Origin: ZC4RG30 sp964455685
GTDB lineage: Bacteria; Pseudomonadota; Gammaproteobacteria; Steroidobacterales; Steroidobacteraceae
Direction of reading: 5' to 3'
Length of the DNA stretch: 49,818 nt
NCBI GenBank assembly: GCA_964455685.1
Contig: CAYVZE010000010.1
Location: 1 to 49,818 of the forward strand
Shown: piece after piece, positions 7,160 through 14,948 of the stretch
Position numbering within the stretch: position 1 is the stretch's first letter
Layout of the letters: each line of letters starts with the position of its first letter
Translations under genes and position numbers: made by a program
The notes under the pieces: generated by a model
Databases searched by the model: none
What the model was told of the DNA's origin: nothing
What the model saw: the letters and a program-made list of their open reading frames with translations, nothing else

Positions 7160-8806
7160 ATGTACCTGTCGTTCTACGGCCTGGCCGAGAAGCCCTTCTC
7201 GATCACGCCCGACCCGCGCTACCTCTACCTTGGCGGCCGTCATGCCGAGGCCCTCGCGCACCTGCTCTATGGCGTGACCGAGGCCGGCGGCTTCATCCAG
7301 CTCACCGGCGAGGTGGGGACCGGCAAGACCACGATGATCCGCTCGCTGCTCGCGCGCCGTCCCGAGAACGCCGAGATCGCGCTGATCATCAACCCGGCGA
7401 TGAACGCGAACGAGTTCATCCAGACCGTGTGCGAGGAGCTGCGTATCCCGCTGCCGCCATACGCGGCGGGCAGCATGAAGCTGCAGGTGGACCTGCTCAA
7501 CCGCCACCTGCTGGCGGCGCACGCTGCCGGTCGGCGCGTGGTGCTGATCGTCGACGAGGCGCAGAACCTCTCGCGCGAACTGCTGGAGCAGGTCCGCCTG
7601 CTGACCAACCTGGAGACCGAGACGCAGAAGCTGCTGCAGATCATCCTGATCGGCCAGCCTGAGCTGCGCGCCATGCTCGAGCGAGAGGACCTGCGCCAGC
7701 TCGCGCAGCGCATCACCGGACGCTACCACCTCGACCCGCTGTCGCGCGCCGAGACCGCCGCCTATGTGCGCCACCGCCTGCGCATCGCCGGCGCCACGCA
7801 GGAGATCTTCACCCGCGGCGCGCTGGCCGAGCTGCATCGCGCCAGCGGCGGCATCCCGCGCCTGATCAACATCATCGGCGACCGCGCACTGCTGGGCGGT
7901 TTCACCGAGGACCGCCACCGCATCGGCGCCGACATGGTGCGTCGCGCTTCCGGCGAGGTGTTCGGCCATCGCGTGCCACCTGCGTGGCTCCCGTGGACCG
8001 CCGCCGCTGCGGCAGCAGCGCTGATCTGCGTCACGACCTGGGGCGCGTGGACGCGCTTGCACGCACCGGCCACGGCGGCCGCCGGCGAACCGGCCGCGAT
8101 CGCCGAAGCCGCGGCGGCAGGCGAGGTCCCGCCACCTGCCGGACCGGTGCCAGCCACTCCCCCGCAGCTGTCCGAAGTGCTGCAGCAGCCTGGCGCGCCG
8201 GCCGGAATCGAGGAGGCCTGGGCGCGCCTGTTCTCCCTGTGGGGACTGGATTTTGCGCGAGGCGGCGAGGAAGCCTGCGTGCAGGCGATGCGCCGTGGAC
8301 TGGAATGCCTCGACACCGACGGCGGCATCCAGTCGCTGTCGCGCTTCAACCGCCCTGCGGTGCTGTCGCTGCGCGACGATGCCGGCCTCACCCACCATGC
8401 GGTGGTGGTGCAACTCTCCGTACCTGACGCACGCGCGCGCCTGCTGATCGGCGAGGCCTCGCACGACATCGCGCTCGAGGACCTCGAGGCGCGCTGGGAC
8501 GGCCGTTTCACGCTGCTGTGGAAGCCGGCGCAGCTGGACACGCGCAACCTTTCCGTGGGCGCATGGGGCGAGCCGGTACGCAACCTGCGCATGCGGCTCA
8601 ACGCCTGGGCGGGACTGGCCGGCGAGCTGCTGTACCCGCCGGAAGACCCGGACTACTTCGACGAAGAGCTGCAGGACCTGGTGATGCGCTTCCAGGCCAG
8701 CCAGGGACTGGTGGCGGATGGGATCGCCGGCGTGCGCACCCAGGCCGTGCTCGACAGCGTGGTTGCCGGCCCGGGCACGCCGCTGCTGACCGCCAACACG
8801 CACTGA
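7160..8806 (+). CDS. gspA: GspA/ExeA-like ATPase with peptidoglycan-binding domain
   Basis: 548 aa. GspA/ExeA couples ATP hydrolysis to placing the type II secretin through the peptidoglycan. The cytoplasmic AAA ATPase comes first: Walker A GEVGTGKT (residues 50-57) and Walker B VVLIVDEAQN (127-136). One transmembrane segment lies near residues 277-296 (rich in Ala, ending TTWGAW), then a linker. A periplasmic C39-like fold follows (GLECLDTDGG, NRPAVLSL, LLWKPA), and last a peptidoglycan-binding domain (FQASQGLVADGIAGVRTQ). gspB follows 8 bp downstream. No other gsp gene is in the window. Confidence 0.9.
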   Translation: MYLSFYGLAEKPFSITPDPRYLYLGGRHAEALAHLLYGVTEAGGFIQLTGEVGTGKTTMIRSLLARRPENAEIALIINPAMNANEFIQTVCEELRIPLPPYAAGSMKLQVDLLNRHLLAAHAAGRRVVLIVDEAQNLSRELLEQVRLLTNLETETQKLLQIILIGQPELRAMLEREDLRQLAQRITGRYHLDPLSRAETAAYVRHRLRIAGATQEIFTRGALAELHRASGGIPRLINIIGDRALLGGFTEDRHRIGADMVRRASGEVFGHRVPPAWLPWTAAAAAAALICVTTWGAWTRLHAPATAAAGEPAAIAEAAAAGEVPPPAGPVPATPPQLSEVLQQPGAPAGIEEAWARLFSLWGLDFARGGEEACVQAMRRGLECLDTDGGIQSLSRFNRPAVLSLRDDAGLTHHAVVVQLSVPDARARLLIGEASHDIALEDLEARWDGRFTLLWKPAQLDTRNLSVGAWGEPVRNLRMRLNAWAGLAGELLYPPEDPDYFDEELQDLVMRFQASQGLVADGIAGVRTQAVLDSVVAGPGTPLLTANTH

Positions 8807-8814
8807 AGGCAACG

Positions 8815-9453
8815 ATGTCCTTCATCCTCGACGCACTGAAGAAAGCCGAAGCCGAGCGCCACCGCAGGGTCGCGCCGGTGCTGGTGGATGCGCGCGTGGC
8901 GCCGCCGCGGCGCGGCCTGCCCACCTGGGCCTGGGCACTGGGCGTGGTGCTGCTGGTCAACCTCGTGGTGCTGGCATGGCTGCTGCTGCGCGTGCCATCC
9001 GCGCCGGTGCAGCAGGTCGCCGGGGTACCCCAGGCCGGTGCGCCACCGGCCGCTGCCCAGCCGGCGGATGCGCCTGCAGCCGCAGCCACCGCGCCCCAGC
9101 CTGGCGCAAGTCCGGCAACCGTTGCGCCGCCATCACCGGCGCTTGCGCAAGCTGGGCTTCCCGTGGCGCCCGTCCGCGCGACGCCGCCCCCGGTCACCGT
9201 TCCGCGCATCGATGACTCCGACCGCCTGCCTGCGCTGCACGAGCTGCGCGCCGCCGGCGTTTCGCTGCCCGAGCTGGTGCTGAACCTGCACGTCTACGAT
9301 CCGGCGCCGGCGTTCCGCTCGGTGATGCTCAATGGCATCCGCCTGCGCGAGGGCGAGTACACGCCCAATGGCGTGAAGGTGGAACGCATCACGCCAGCCG
9401 GCGTGGTGCTGGAAGCCTCGGGCCGGCGCTTCAGGCTCGACGCCGGCCTCTGA
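8815..9453 (+). CDS. gspB: General secretion pathway protein B
   Basis: 212 aa. It begins with MSFILDALKKAEAERHRR, the conserved cytoplasmic start of GspB. A transmembrane helix follows at about 38-59, then a long Ala/Pro periplasmic linker, and a C-terminal GspB domain (LVLNLHVYDPAPAFRSVMLNG, GVKVERITPAGVVLE). GspB partners GspA in secretin assembly, and the 8-bp spacing supports an operon. Low complexity in the linker is normal for the family. Confidence 0.9.
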   Translation: MSFILDALKKAEAERHRRVAPVLVDARVAPPRRGLPTWAWALGVVLLVNLVVLAWLLLRVPSAPVQQVAGVPQAGAPPAAAQPADAPAAAATAPQPGASPATVAPPSPALAQAGLPVAPVRATPPPVTVPRIDDSDRLPALHELRAAGVSLPELVLNLHVYDPAPAFRSVMLNGIRLREGEYTPNGVKVERITPAGVVLEASGRRFRLDAGL

Positions 9454-9461
9454 GGGATGTC

Positions 9462-10418
9462 CTACTCGGCGATGTACCAGCGATCGTCGACGTTCTCGAC
9501 GATCCACTGCGGGAACGGCAACCCGCTGCCCGAAAGGTCGAACACCGCGCGGGTGCCGGCGTACTCGTAGCGCGGCTCGCGCTGCTTCGCCAGCCGGATG
9601 GCCGCCATGTACTGCTCGCGCAGCGCGGCGCGGTTCTCGCAGGAAGTGATCAGGGTGCGCAGTGCGCGCGTGCCGGTGGTGCGCCGGAAGTTCGGGCTCA
9701 TCTGCTTCTCGTAATAGTCGCTGCAGCGGCCGGCCTCGAGGTTGGCCAGTGCATCGTCGAACAGTTTCACCATCGCCGGCGGCAGCGCCACGGCCTTTGG
9801 CTCCTGCGACTCGCCTTCGCCGCCCGCAGCGGCGGCAGCAGCAGCCGCGCGCGCGCCGCGAGCACGGCCGGCGCGCAGGTCATCGATCTGCGCCTGCAGC
9901 TCCAGCGGCAGCGCCGCCTTCCAGTCCTTGCCCCACGGGATGATGCTCACCAGCACCGGCACGCGCACCTCGCCCAGCTCGGCCGGCGGCACCAGCCGGC
10001 CGACCATGTGCACCATGCCGCCGCGGTCCTTCACCGCCTCGATCCAGTCCACCCTGCGGAAGTCGCGCCCGCCGAAAGAAAGCCGCTGCGACAGCGCCAC
10101 GAAGAAACTCTGCGGCGTGAGCCGCTCGATGTCGGACAGCGGCATGCCCTCGCCGAACAGCCGTGCGCGCGTCAGGCTGCTCCCGCGGTCGGCCTCCAGC
10201 CGCATCTGGTCGAGCAGCCGGGTGCGCAGCTGCACCAGCTCGTCCTCGTGAATGGCCATGGCCATCGCCGCCGCGTCGCCACGCGCCAGCGCGCGCAGGT
10301 ATTCCTCGGCCGCCCGCTGCTGCGCGAGGTTGCCGTCGGCCGCCCGCGCCAATGGGGCCAGGGCGAACCAGGCCGCGACCAGGAACAGCGCGAATGTGAC
10401 CGACTTCACGTTACGCAT
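9462..10418 (-). CDS. Exported protein of unknown function
   Basis: 318 aa from ATG 10418, chosen because MRNVKSVTFALFLVAAWFALAPLARA is a clean signal peptide; an ATG 16 codons upstream is open but would bury it. The N-terminal half (LAQQRAAEEYLRALARGDAAAM) looks like an NTF2-type or helical repeat start. The middle holds a beta-rich stretch (MVHMVGRLVPP, VLVSIIPWGKDWKAAL) and an alanine run near residue 195. The C-terminal half has two cysteines (GRCSDYY, SCENRAAL). I do not recognise a family. It converges on gspB with 8 bp between stops. Confidence 0.75.
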   Translation of the reverse strand: MRNVKSVTFALFLVAAWFALAPLARAADGNLAQQRAAEEYLRALARGDAAAMAMAIHEDELVQLRTRLLDQMRLEADRGSSLTRARLFGEGMPLSDIERLTPQSFFVALSQRLSFGGRDFRRVDWIEAVKDRGGMVHMVGRLVPPAELGEVRVPVLVSIIPWGKDWKAALPLELQAQIDDLRAGRARGARAAAAAAAAGGEGESQEPKAVALPPAMVKLFDDALANLEAGRCSDYYEKQMSPNFRRTTGTRALRTLITSCENRAALREQYMAAIRLAKQREPRYEYAGTRAVFDLSGSGLPFPQWIVENVDDRWYIAE

Positions 10419-10494
10419 GCTGCAGCACACCTCTCCAGATTGCCCCGCGTTGGCGACCGGCTTCACAGAATGCGAAAGCCGCGGTGCATGAAGG

Positions 10495-10522
10495 TTGTAC
10501 CGCCGGCCGCGCGACGTAAAGT
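10495..10522 (+). promoter_or_regulatory. Sigma-70-like promoter of the signalling operon
   Basis: TTGTAC (10495-10500), a 16-bp spacer and TAAAGT (10517-10522) make a plausible promoter about 64 bp before the TTG start at 10586. The divergent gene starts at 10418. Confidence 0.45.
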
Positions 10523-10585
10523 CCCCTCATACCACAGTGGGGCAGGTACGCCCCCGGACGAACCACCCAAGCGCTGGAGACGGAC

Positions 10586-12274
10586 TTGACAGCTAGCCCC
10601 AAGGTTCGCGGCGAAGTTTCCCGGGATGGGGAACGCCAGGCAGGCACCGACCGCAACCTCATTGTCCTCACGCATGATCCCGCCCTTGCGGCTGCGGTGC
10701 AGGAGCTGACGGCAGGTGGTGTCCCGGTCGGGATGGTGGAGGACCTGCGCGCCCTCGCCGACCTCCTGATGCAGGACGACGGCTCGCTGGTGCTGCTCGA
10801 CGCCCAGGCACTGGGCGTGCCGGTCGACGCCGCGGTCGACGCCATCAAGAACCAGTTCCCGGAGGTGCGGCTGCTGGTGGCCGGGCATGCGGCCGAGCAG
10901 ACCGTGCTCGCCAGCCGCATCGCCAGCCAGAAGGTCTTCCGCTTCGTGCACAAGCCGGCCTCACCGCAGCGCCTGAAGCTGTTCGTCGATGCCGCCAGCA
11001 TCCGGCAGGCGGCCGAGCCCGCCGCCGACCAGCCCCTGGCCGCCGCCTCGTCGGGCGCCACGCCACCGCCCCACGGCAGCTCCTCGATGCTGCCCATCCT
11101 CGCGGGTGTCGCCGCGGTGGTGGCGCTGGCCGTGGGCGGCTGGCTGATGATGCGCAAGGAAGAGGTCGCCGTGCCCGGCGCACCACCCGCGGTGCAGGCT
11201 CCCGCTTCGCCCGAGCTCACCTCGCTGCTCGATCGCGCCGCCAGTGCGCTCGCTGCCGGCAGGCTCGTGGGCGCGGACGGCAGCAGCGCGGCGGAGCTGT
11301 ATCGCGAAGTGCTGCGCCTCGACGCCGACAACCAGGTTGCGAAGGACGGCTTCGATGACGCCATCGACCAGGCGCTGTCCGGCGCCGAGAAGTCGCTGCT
11401 CGACGGCAAGCTGGAGGATGCGCGCGTCACCGCGGAGATGGTGCGGCTGATCGTGCCCGACAACTCCCGCCTGAGCTTCCTCAACACGCAGATCGAACGC
11501 GAGCTGGCGCGCCTGAGCGCCGACGCCTCGCAGCGCCAGGCGCTGGAGGCGCGCCAGGCGCAGATCCGCGCCGCGGTGGCGCTGGTGGAAGAGCGCATCG
11601 CCAGCGGCTCGCTGGTCGATCCCGTCGACGACAACGCCGTGACGCGCTTCCAGCAGGCGCAGGCCATCGGTGCCGGCGACCCGCTGGTGCGCGCGGCGCG
11701 CGACGCGGTGGTCGCTGCGCTGCTCACCGCGGCCGACCACGAGCTCAGCAACGAGCGGCCCGTGGCCGCGCGCCGCTTCGTCGAAGCAGCCGGCACCGTG
11801 AACAGCAGCGCGCCGGGCCTCGACTTCGCGCGCCGTCGCATCGACGAGGCCATGGTCCAGCAGGCCACGCAGTCCACCGCCGCGCCGGTGGTGATCTCGC
11901 CCGTCGTGGTCGCACCGGTCGTGACCGAAACACCCGCCGAGCCCGCGGCCCCGGCCGCCGGCATCGCGCGCCCCGCCGGCAACGTACCGGTGTCCGCCAG
12001 CACCCTGAAGGTGGTGCGGCGGGTTCCGCCCGAATATCCCCAGTTCGCGCTCGAGAGCAATCTCTCCGGCTGGGTCGAAATGGAGTTCACTGTAGCCAGG
12101 GACGGTTCCGTGCGTGACGTGAAGGTCGTCGAGTCGGAGCCGCGCCGCACTTTCGATGCGGCGGCCATGGCCGCGATGCGCCGATACCGTTACGAGCCCG
12201 TCATCCAGAACGGCGAACCCGTGGAGCAGCGCGCGCGCCTGCGCATGCGCTTCACTCCACAGGAAGATCGCTGA
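10586..12274 (+). CDS. Receiver-like domain fused to TonB C-terminal domain
   Basis: 562 aa from a TTG start with GGAGA 5 nt upstream. Residues 22-140 read like a response-regulator receiver: acidic LTHD near 28-31, candidate phospho-acceptor in LVLLDA (D72) and the conserved lysine in FVHKP (K123). A transmembrane helix spans about 168-189. The periplasmic part is helical (residues 205-400), then Pro/Val-rich, ending in a TonB C-terminal domain at about 480-556 (FALESNLSGWVEMEF, MRRYRYEP). Canonical TonB has no receiver, and its ExbB-contacting histidine in the membrane helix is absent here. It probably links cytoplasmic signalling to an outer-membrane or periplasmic partner; this is inference. 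Confidence 0.85.
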   Translation: MTASPKVRGEVSRDGERQAGTDRNLIVLTHDPALAAAVQELTAGGVPVGMVEDLRALADLLMQDDGSLVLLDAQALGVPVDAAVDAIKNQFPEVRLLVAGHAAEQTVLASRIASQKVFRFVHKPASPQRLKLFVDAASIRQAAEPAADQPLAAASSGATPPPHGSSSMLPILAGVAAVVALAVGGWLMMRKEEVAVPGAPPAVQAPASPELTSLLDRAASALAAGRLVGADGSSAAELYREVLRLDADNQVAKDGFDDAIDQALSGAEKSLLDGKLEDARVTAEMVRLIVPDNSRLSFLNTQIERELARLSADASQRQALEARQAQIRAAVALVEERIASGSLVDPVDDNAVTRFQQAQAIGAGDPLVRAARDAVVAALLTAADHELSNERPVAARRFVEAAGTVNSSAPGLDFARRRIDEAMVQQATQSTAAPVVISPVVVAPVVTETPAEPAAPAAGIARPAGNVPVSASTLKVVRRVPPEYPQFALESNLSGWVEMEFTVARDGSVRDVKVVESEPRRTFDAAAMAAMRRYRYEPVIQNGEPVEQRARLRMRFTPQEDR

Positions 12275-12285
12275 CGAGCCCGGAC

Positions 12286-13530
12286 ATGCCCCGACCCCCG
12301 CGCCTGCTGGTAGTCGCGGACGACGGCCAGGTGGGCCGTTGGCTGCAGCACCGCATCGAAGCCCTGGAAGGCGGCCCCCAGGCCGGACTCGAGGACCGTT
12401 CCGCCTTCGAGCGCCGGCTGGCCACCACCTCCGGCGCCGGCCTCGACGCGCTGGCGGCGGTGCTCGACTTCTCTCCCGACTGCTGCGCGGCCAGCCTCGA
12501 CTGGATCGAGCGCGTGCTCGACATTCCCGACATGCCGCCGCTGCTGGTGGTGGCGCAGAACGGCGATGAGCTCTCGGCGGTCGCGACGCTGCGTCGCGGC
12601 GCCGCCGACTACCTGCCACGGCGCGCCATCACCGCGAAGCTGCTGGAAGAAGCGCTGGACCGCGCCTGCCGCACGCCTCATCGCCACGAGCACGGCCGGC
12701 GCGCGCGCTCCGCGCCGCCGGCCGCGCTGCCCGCTCCGCTGAAGGTGCCGCGCGACCTGATCCCCCGCTACACGCTGCTCGACACGCTCGGCGAATCCGT
12801 GCGCGCCACCGTGTACCTGGCGCACAGCGCGGCGCTGAACCGCAACGTCGCGCTGAAGGTCAGCCACGAGTCCGAGGACGGCGTGGCGCAGTTCGCGCGC
12901 GAGTTCGAGACCGTCGGCGTGCTGCGCCACCCCGGCGTGGTCGACATCTACGACTACGGGATGCACGACGGCCGCGAGTTCATCGCGATGGAGTACTTCC
13001 CCTGCGGCGACCTGAAGGCACGGCTGCAGAACCCGGTGACCGAGCGCGAGGCGCTGGACTACCTCGGCCGCATCGCCGAGGCGCTGGCCGCAGTGCACGC
13101 CGAGGGCATCCTGCACCGCGACCTCAAGCCGCCGAACATCATGCTGCGCGAGGACGGCCAGGTGGTGCTGATCGACTTCGGCCTGGCGCGCAACCTCGAG
13201 CATGGCACGCGCAGCACGCGGGCCGGCGTGCTGCGCGGTTCGCCGTACTACATGAGCCCCGAGCAGGCCCAGGGACTGGAGCTGGATGCCCGCAGCGACC
13301 TGTATAGTCTCGGGGTGATCTTCTACGAGATGCTCACCGGCGAGAAGCCCTACCAGGGCAGCTCCGCCATCGAGGTGCTGCAGCAGCACGTGAACGCCGC
13401 TGTGCCGCAGCTCCCGGAACACTTTTCCCACCACCAGACGCTGCTCGAAGGCCTGCTGGCGAAGGATCGCGACGACCGCTTCCCGAGCGCCGAGGAGCTG
13501 CTCGCCTCGCTGCGGCAGCTCGCTGCCTGA
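12286..13530 (+). CDS. Receiver-like domain fused to Ser/Thr protein kinase
   Basis: 414 aa. Residues 5-128 resemble a receiver: VVADDGQVG, AAVLDF, LLVVAQNGDE, GAADYLPRR, with the usual lysine replaced by arginine, so phosphorylation is doubtful. The Hanks-type kinase spans about 160-410: VALK (K191), catalytic HRDLKPPN (277-284), IDFG (296-299), SPEQA in the activation segment and SDLYSLGVIFYEMLTG. The glycine loop is degenerate (LGESVRATVYLA lacks the GxGxxG pattern). There is no transmembrane segment, so it is cytoplasmic. It starts 11 bp after the receiver-TonB gene. Confidence 0.9.
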   Translation: MPRPPRLLVVADDGQVGRWLQHRIEALEGGPQAGLEDRSAFERRLATTSGAGLDALAAVLDFSPDCCAASLDWIERVLDIPDMPPLLVVAQNGDELSAVATLRRGAADYLPRRAITAKLLEEALDRACRTPHRHEHGRRARSAPPAALPAPLKVPRDLIPRYTLLDTLGESVRATVYLAHSAALNRNVALKVSHESEDGVAQFAREFETVGVLRHPGVVDIYDYGMHDGREFIAMEYFPCGDLKARLQNPVTEREALDYLGRIAEALAAVHAEGILHRDLKPPNIMLREDGQVVLIDFGLARNLEHGTRSTRAGVLRGSPYYMSPEQAQGLELDARSDLYSLGVIFYEMLTGEKPYQGSSAIEVLQQHVNAAVPQLPEHFSHHQTLLEGLLAKDRDDRFPSAEELLASLRQLAA

Positions 13531-13538
13531 GGACCACC

Positions 13539-14819
13539 ATGCACGAGCCGGCCGGAGACGAGCTGGCGGAACTGCTGCTCGGCCTGGGCCGGGCCGTGGT
13601 GCTGCGCCTGGATGCCGGGCTCCGCGTCCGGGCCGTGCACCACGACCTGCTGCTGGCGGAGTGGCGCGAGGAAGCCGGTCGGCAGCCCGATGCCCTGCCC
13701 GCCGCGCTGCAACCGCTGCTGGCGGAGATCATGGCGCCCGCGCGCGCGGCGGACCTTGCCTCGCGCATTGCCGACGAGGCGTCCGCCGCCGGTCCCGCCG
13801 GCCTGTACCTTGGTGTGTTCGCCCTGCTGGCGCGGCGCGGCGGCGGCGCACAGCGCCACGTGGCCATCAGCCTGCACCGCTCCGCCGGGCATGACGCGCT
13901 GCTGCTGGTGCTGCGCGATGTCTCCGCACTCAACGACGTGCAGGAGAGCCTCGCCGACACCCGGCAGGCGCTGGAGCTGGCCATGGCGGCGCTGCGCTCA
14001 CCGCCGCACCAGTTGCGCGCCTTCCTGGGATCGGCGCTGACCACGATCAGCACCATCCGCGCCACGCTGAAGCTGCCGGCCCGCGACATCGAGGCGCTGC
14101 GCGACAAGCTGGCGCAGGTGCACGCGACCACCGCACAGCTCGCCAGCGAGGCGGCGGCGCTGCAGCTCGGTCCGATCCAGGACACCTGCCAGATGCTGCT
14201 GCACCGGCTCGACTTCCTGCTCGCCGATGACGAGCTCACCGGCGACGCGCTGCTGCCGCTGGCGGTACTGGTCGACCGCATCGCCGGCAGCGCCGGCACG
14301 CTGTGGCGCATCGAGGAGCAGCGCCACGTGGACCCGCAGCCGGAACAGGACCACACCGCACAGCGCCGGCGCACGGCCTGGAGCCAGGCATCGCCGCGCC
14401 GCTGGGCCAGCTTCGTGCGCCACCGCGGCCGCGAGGCCGGCGTGCTGGCGACCTTCCAGATGCAAGGCGCCGCGCATGTGCCCAGGAACCTGCGCGCGTG
14501 CATCGATGGCCTGCTGCAGCAGCTGCTGCGCAATGCCGTCGAGCGCGGCATCGATACGCCCGAGGAGCGCCTGGCGGCAGGCAAGCCGGCGCATGCAACC
14601 GTGGCGGTGAGGTTCGAGCCGCTGGGCGAGACGCAGTTGCGCATGGTCGTGCGCGACGACGGACGCGGACGCGGGCTGGGACTCACCTCGCTTCGCCGGG
14701 CCGTTGCGCGGCTTGGCGGCATCATCGCCGTTGCCGCCAAGCCCGGGCAGTACACGCAGTTCGTGATCGACCTTCCCGTCGACGCGGAGCAGTCATCTTC
14801 GCAGGCGGCGGCGCAGTAG
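13539..14819 (+). CDS. CheA-like histidine kinase
   Basis: 426 aa, no membrane segment. Residues 1-130 look like a PAS-type sensor ending LLLVLRDVSALNDVQESL. Residues 150-235 are helical and Hpt-like, with a possible phospho-histidine at H195 (QVHATTAQLASEAAALQL); the lysine-glycine usually following it is missing. The C-terminal ATPase is CheA-type: N-box LLRNAVERGIDTPEERLAAGKP (N332) and VVRDDGRGRGLGL (373-381). There is no CheW-like domain. It lies 8 bp after the kinase gene, completing a three-gene operon. A histidine phosphorelay to the receiver-like domains is the obvious but untested model. Confidence 0.82.
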   Translation: MHEPAGDELAELLLGLGRAVVLRLDAGLRVRAVHHDLLLAEWREEAGRQPDALPAALQPLLAEIMAPARAADLASRIADEASAAGPAGLYLGVFALLARRGGGAQRHVAISLHRSAGHDALLLVLRDVSALNDVQESLADTRQALELAMAALRSPPHQLRAFLGSALTTISTIRATLKLPARDIEALRDKLAQVHATTAQLASEAAALQLGPIQDTCQMLLHRLDFLLADDELTGDALLPLAVLVDRIAGSAGTLWRIEEQRHVDPQPEQDHTAQRRRTAWSQASPRRWASFVRHRGREAGVLATFQMQGAAHVPRNLRACIDGLLQQLLRNAVERGIDTPEERLAAGKPAHATVAVRFEPLGETQLRMVVRDDGRGRGLGLTSLRRAVARLGGIIAVAAKPGQYTQFVIDLPVDAEQSSSQAAAQ

Positions 14820-14866
14820 GCACTGCGCAGTTCCCGTTGTAGGCCGTCGCCGACCTCATATCCGCC

Positions 14867-14889
14867 AAGGCCGGTATCCGGCCGGCCTT
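14867..14889. terminator. Stem-loop between CheA-like gene and glycosyltransferase
   Basis: AAGGCCGG (14867-14874) pairs with CCGGCCTT (14882-14889), loop TATCCGG. It lies 48 bp after the CheA-like stop and directly before the next -35 box. The short TT tail makes it a weak intrinsic terminator. Confidence 0.45.
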
Positions 14890-14891
14890 GC

Positions 14892-14921
14892 TTGACAAAA
14901 TGTGTTGCCGGCGGGTGCAAT
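14892..14921 (+). promoter_or_regulatory. Sigma-70 promoter of the glycosyltransferase gene
   Basis: A consensus -35 TTGACA (14892-14897), an 18-bp spacer and TGCAAT (14916-14921) lie 27 bp upstream of the ATG at 14949. Confidence 0.6.
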
Positions 14922-14948
14922 GCCCCAACCACTGCGGTGGGGGAAAGC

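Noticed and set aside
14892..14948. N-terminal extension of the glycosyltransferase from TTG 14892
   Set aside because: The TTG is the first half of a consensus -35 box and the extension has no family similarity; ATG 14949 has a ribosome site.
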